Positions 13,403 through 14,830 of a DNA stretch of 14,830 nt are shown here, one piece after another. The notes under the pieces were generated by a model, which was not told where the DNA came from, did no database searches, and saw only the letters and a program-made list of their open reading frames with translations. The stretch's first letter is position 1, and every line of letters starts with the position of its first letter. The position numbers and the translations under genes are program-made. Source of the stretch: Gemmatimonadota bacterium (GTDB lineage: Bacteria; Gemmatimonadota; Gemmatimonadetes; JACCXV01; JAHWKZ01); assembly GCA_030641505.1 (NCBI GenBank), contig DAOWHI010000165.1, forward strand, positions 1 to 14,830, given 5' to 3'.

Positions 13403-13993
13403 GTGAAGGCGCGATACCCCCGACTCTTGATCGCACTGCTCGGGATCGGCTTGCTGATCGGTTGTGAGTTCGAGCTGTCGGGCCGACTGAAGAGCGCCAC
13501 GGGCTGGTTCGACTGGCTGGAAAAGCGTTTTGGCGCCGAGGAGTTCCCGTCCTCGAACTGGACCGGCAAATACGCCACCCGGATCGTTCAATCCTCGACC
13601 GATTGCGTCGATGCTGATGGACCACCGGTCATGACCGGGTTCATTATGGACGTGATCCAGATGACGACCAACCGAACGACGATCAAGATGAATCCGATCG
13701 TGGAGCTCAACGGTGAATTTGTGGGCGACCACGTCGATGTCTCGATGCGCGTCGATCAGCCAATTTCACTCCCCGACTCGATCGCTGCCCGCGCTACCCC
13801 GGCGGACTCTTTGGACGTCATTGCCTACTCGCTGACGGCTGACTTCGCTCGTGATGGCTTCGAGGGCCTGTACGTCGTGCGATCCCCCGACCTTCGCGCG
13901 TTGATCAATCACAACCGCGGGGGTCGCTGCGACTTCCGGTACCAACTGGCGGGCACGAGGTTCGTGACGATAACCCCGGAGACGGCGAACTAA
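13403..13993 (+). CDS. Lipoprotein of unknown function
   Basis: A 196-residue protein with a lipoprotein signal: basic residues Lys2, Arg4 and Arg7, a hydrophobic core, and the lipobox L-L-I-G-C with Cys21 as the acylation site, so it should be anchored in the envelope and face the periplasm or outer surface. The mature part has no recognised domain; it contains two further cysteines (in T-D-C-V-D and G-R-C-D-F) that could form a disulfide. GTG 13403 gives the ideal signal and TAGG lies 4 bases upstream. A weak -10-like TAGTAT at 13387-13392 lacks a convincing -35. The TAA at 13991-13993 overlaps the stop of the convergent NlpC/P60 gene. Confidence 0.82.
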   Translation: MKARYPRLLIALLGIGLLIGCEFELSGRLKSATGWFDWLEKRFGAEEFPSSNWTGKYATRIVQSSTDCVDADGPPVMTGFIMDVIQMTTNRTTIKMNPIVELNGEFVGDHVDVSMRVDQPISLPDSIAARATPADSLDVIAYSLTADFARDGFEGLYVVRSPDLRALINHNRGGRCDFRYQLAGTRFVTITPETAN

Positions 13994-14829
13994 GACTCCA
14001 GCACGCGACGCACGCCGACAAGCCAGCTCGCAAGACGACCCCCAAAAGCCAACTGCATCGGATCTGCCGGATTGAGCGTATCCCACGCGACCCCGTTTCG
14101 GGTCGTCGATGCGTGTACCATCTGCCCGCCGGTGGTCAGGATCCCGACGTGCGTGACGCGCTGGCCGGGTGGCTCGACAAAAAACGCCAAGTCTCCATCA
14201 TGGATCGTTTTCCAATCCGCACCGGGGTCGATTTCGGCACCGATCACGAATTGCTGGTCCGCGTCGCGCGGCAGGCGCACCCCATGCAAGGCGTAGACCC
14301 GCTGAACGAGACCCGAGCAGTCGAACCCCTTTTCGGAGGTTCCGCCCCATAGGTAGGGTAGGCCCAGGAAGGTCGCGGCGTGGGCGACGATCGCCGCGCC
14401 GTCATGCGGAAAAACATCACCCAAGTGGTGGACCTGAACGGCTGCTCCGGCCTCGACCCACCCACGGGTACCATCGGGGAGCGTCAGCGCGAGGACGTTG
14501 TCGCCAGCGTGAGCTTCCACGATCGCCCCCTGCACGAGGTCGGCCACGATCGGCGCTTCGGAGTCGGGCGTCTGGCGCGCTACAGCGCCGCGTTTGACGA
14601 CAATCCACGAGCCGTCGCGTAGTCGATCGGCGGCGAGCCGCGCCCGATACTCGACCGGATCGCCGGGGTCGGACAATAGGCACGAGCCCTGATGGAGCCA
14701 CGCCACGTAGCCATCGCCGGTCTGTACCTGCAGCCAATCGTTGCTTCGGCGGAGCGCGAGCGCCTCCTCGCCCATGATTAATTGCGAGACCATTTCGGTG
14801 GCGTGACTTGGATGGCGTCGCAGGTACGC
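13990..14829 (-). CDS. NlpC/P60 (C40) cell-wall peptidase with SH3b domains, N-terminus cut by window
   Basis: A YkfC-like peptidase, the family that cuts gamma-D-glutamyl-diaminopimelate bonds in murein peptides. Counting from the ATG at 14791-14793, catalytic Cys159 (G-F-D-C-S-G), His215 (T-H-V-G-I) and third polar residue His227 (M-V-H-A-S) are all present, preceded by the diagnostic P-Y-L-W-G-G-T-S. SH3b-type segments lie at about 1-40 (D-W-L-Q-V-Q-T-G-D-G-Y-V-A-W) and about 60-120. The frame stays open upstream for the 12 codons left in the window, and A-T-E-M-V-S-Q-L-I-M-G-E looks like the middle of a first SH3b domain, so the true start is outside. Its TAG overlaps the TAA of the lipoprotein gene. 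It probably serves peptidoglycan recycling or remodelling. Confidence 0.93.
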   Translation of the reverse strand, partial: AYLRRHPSHATEMVSQLIMGEEALALRRSNDWLQVQTGDGYVAWLHQGSCLLSDPGDPVEYRARLAADRLRDGSWIVVKRGAVARQTPDSEAPIVADLVQGAIVEAHAGDNVLALTLPDGTRGWVEAGAAVQVHHLGDVFPHDGAAIVAHAATFLGLPYLWGGTSEKGFDCSGLVQRVYALHGVRLPRDADQQFVIGAEIDPGADWKTIHDGDLAFFVEPPGQRVTHVGILTTGGQMVHASTTRNGVAWDTLNPADPMQLAFGGRLASWLVGVRRVLES

Positions 14830-14830
14830 C

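Noticed and set aside
1..14830. Frequent CGATCG/GATC palindromes through the window
   Set aside because: They recur in many genes but fit the bias for Asp/Ile/Arg codons in GC-rich DNA. Without counts against a genome background I cannot claim a functional motif.

Overview
This is a GC-rich, gene-dense bacterial chromosomal window with no mobile element, tRNA, rRNA or CRISPR. It looks like a diderm with a lipoprotein and a UbiE/MenG quinone methyltransferase. Gene content and style suggest a 'deltaproteobacterial-grade' lineage (Myxococcota, Desulfobacterota or Binatota type), but that is an impression and the lineage is not fixed by anything seen here. No gap between genes exceeds about 60 bases.

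Layout. (1) From the left edge to 7466, nine plus-strand genes are packed into one probable transcription unit: a rhomboid protease (5' end cut by the window), a DUF62 SAM-hydroxide adenosyltransferase, a Nudix hydrolase, cutA, a Soj/ParA-like ATPase, a proline-rich TPR protein, a cystathionine gamma-synthase/lyase, purD and mutM. Junctions range from 8-base overlaps to a 55-base gap. (2) From 10164 back to 7463, four minus-strand genes form a second unit: ubiE/menG, arginase, a YfcE/MJ0936-type phosphoesterase, and an AhpD/carboxymuconolactone-decarboxylase-like protein whose frame contains an in-frame TGA. (3) From 10205 rightwards a plus-strand envelope module follows: ECF sigma factor, a putative zinc-less membrane anti-sigma factor, and a secreted or membrane protein with bactofilin-like repeats. 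A strong hairpin at 12814-12849 comes next, then an exported protein of unknown function and a lipoprotein of unknown function. (4) At the right edge a minus-strand NlpC/P60 peptidase with SH3b domains converges on the lipoprotein and runs off the window.

The main discovery candidate is the gene at 7463-8023. Two abutting half-ORFs in the same frame are separated by a single TGA exactly where the second cysteine of an AhpD-type CxxC redox motif belongs (C-P-F-TGA-I-D-I-N). A 6-bp GC-rich hairpin with a G-containing 5-nt loop begins 12 nt after the TGA, as expected of a bacterial SECIS element. The best reading is a CxxU selenoprotein of 186 residues that standard gene callers would split or truncate. 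AhpD-like selenoproteins are known in principle; this variant and its arginase/phosphoesterase/quinone-methyltransferase context may not be described. No selA/B/C/D gene lies in this window, so the claim depends on the rest of the genome.

Other points of interest are a ParA-like ATPase translationally coupled to a TPR protein with no ParB in view, the sigma/anti-sigma/bactofilin-like module, the hairpin that doubles as terminator and Shine-Dalgarno mask, and two convergent gene pairs whose stop codons overlap.
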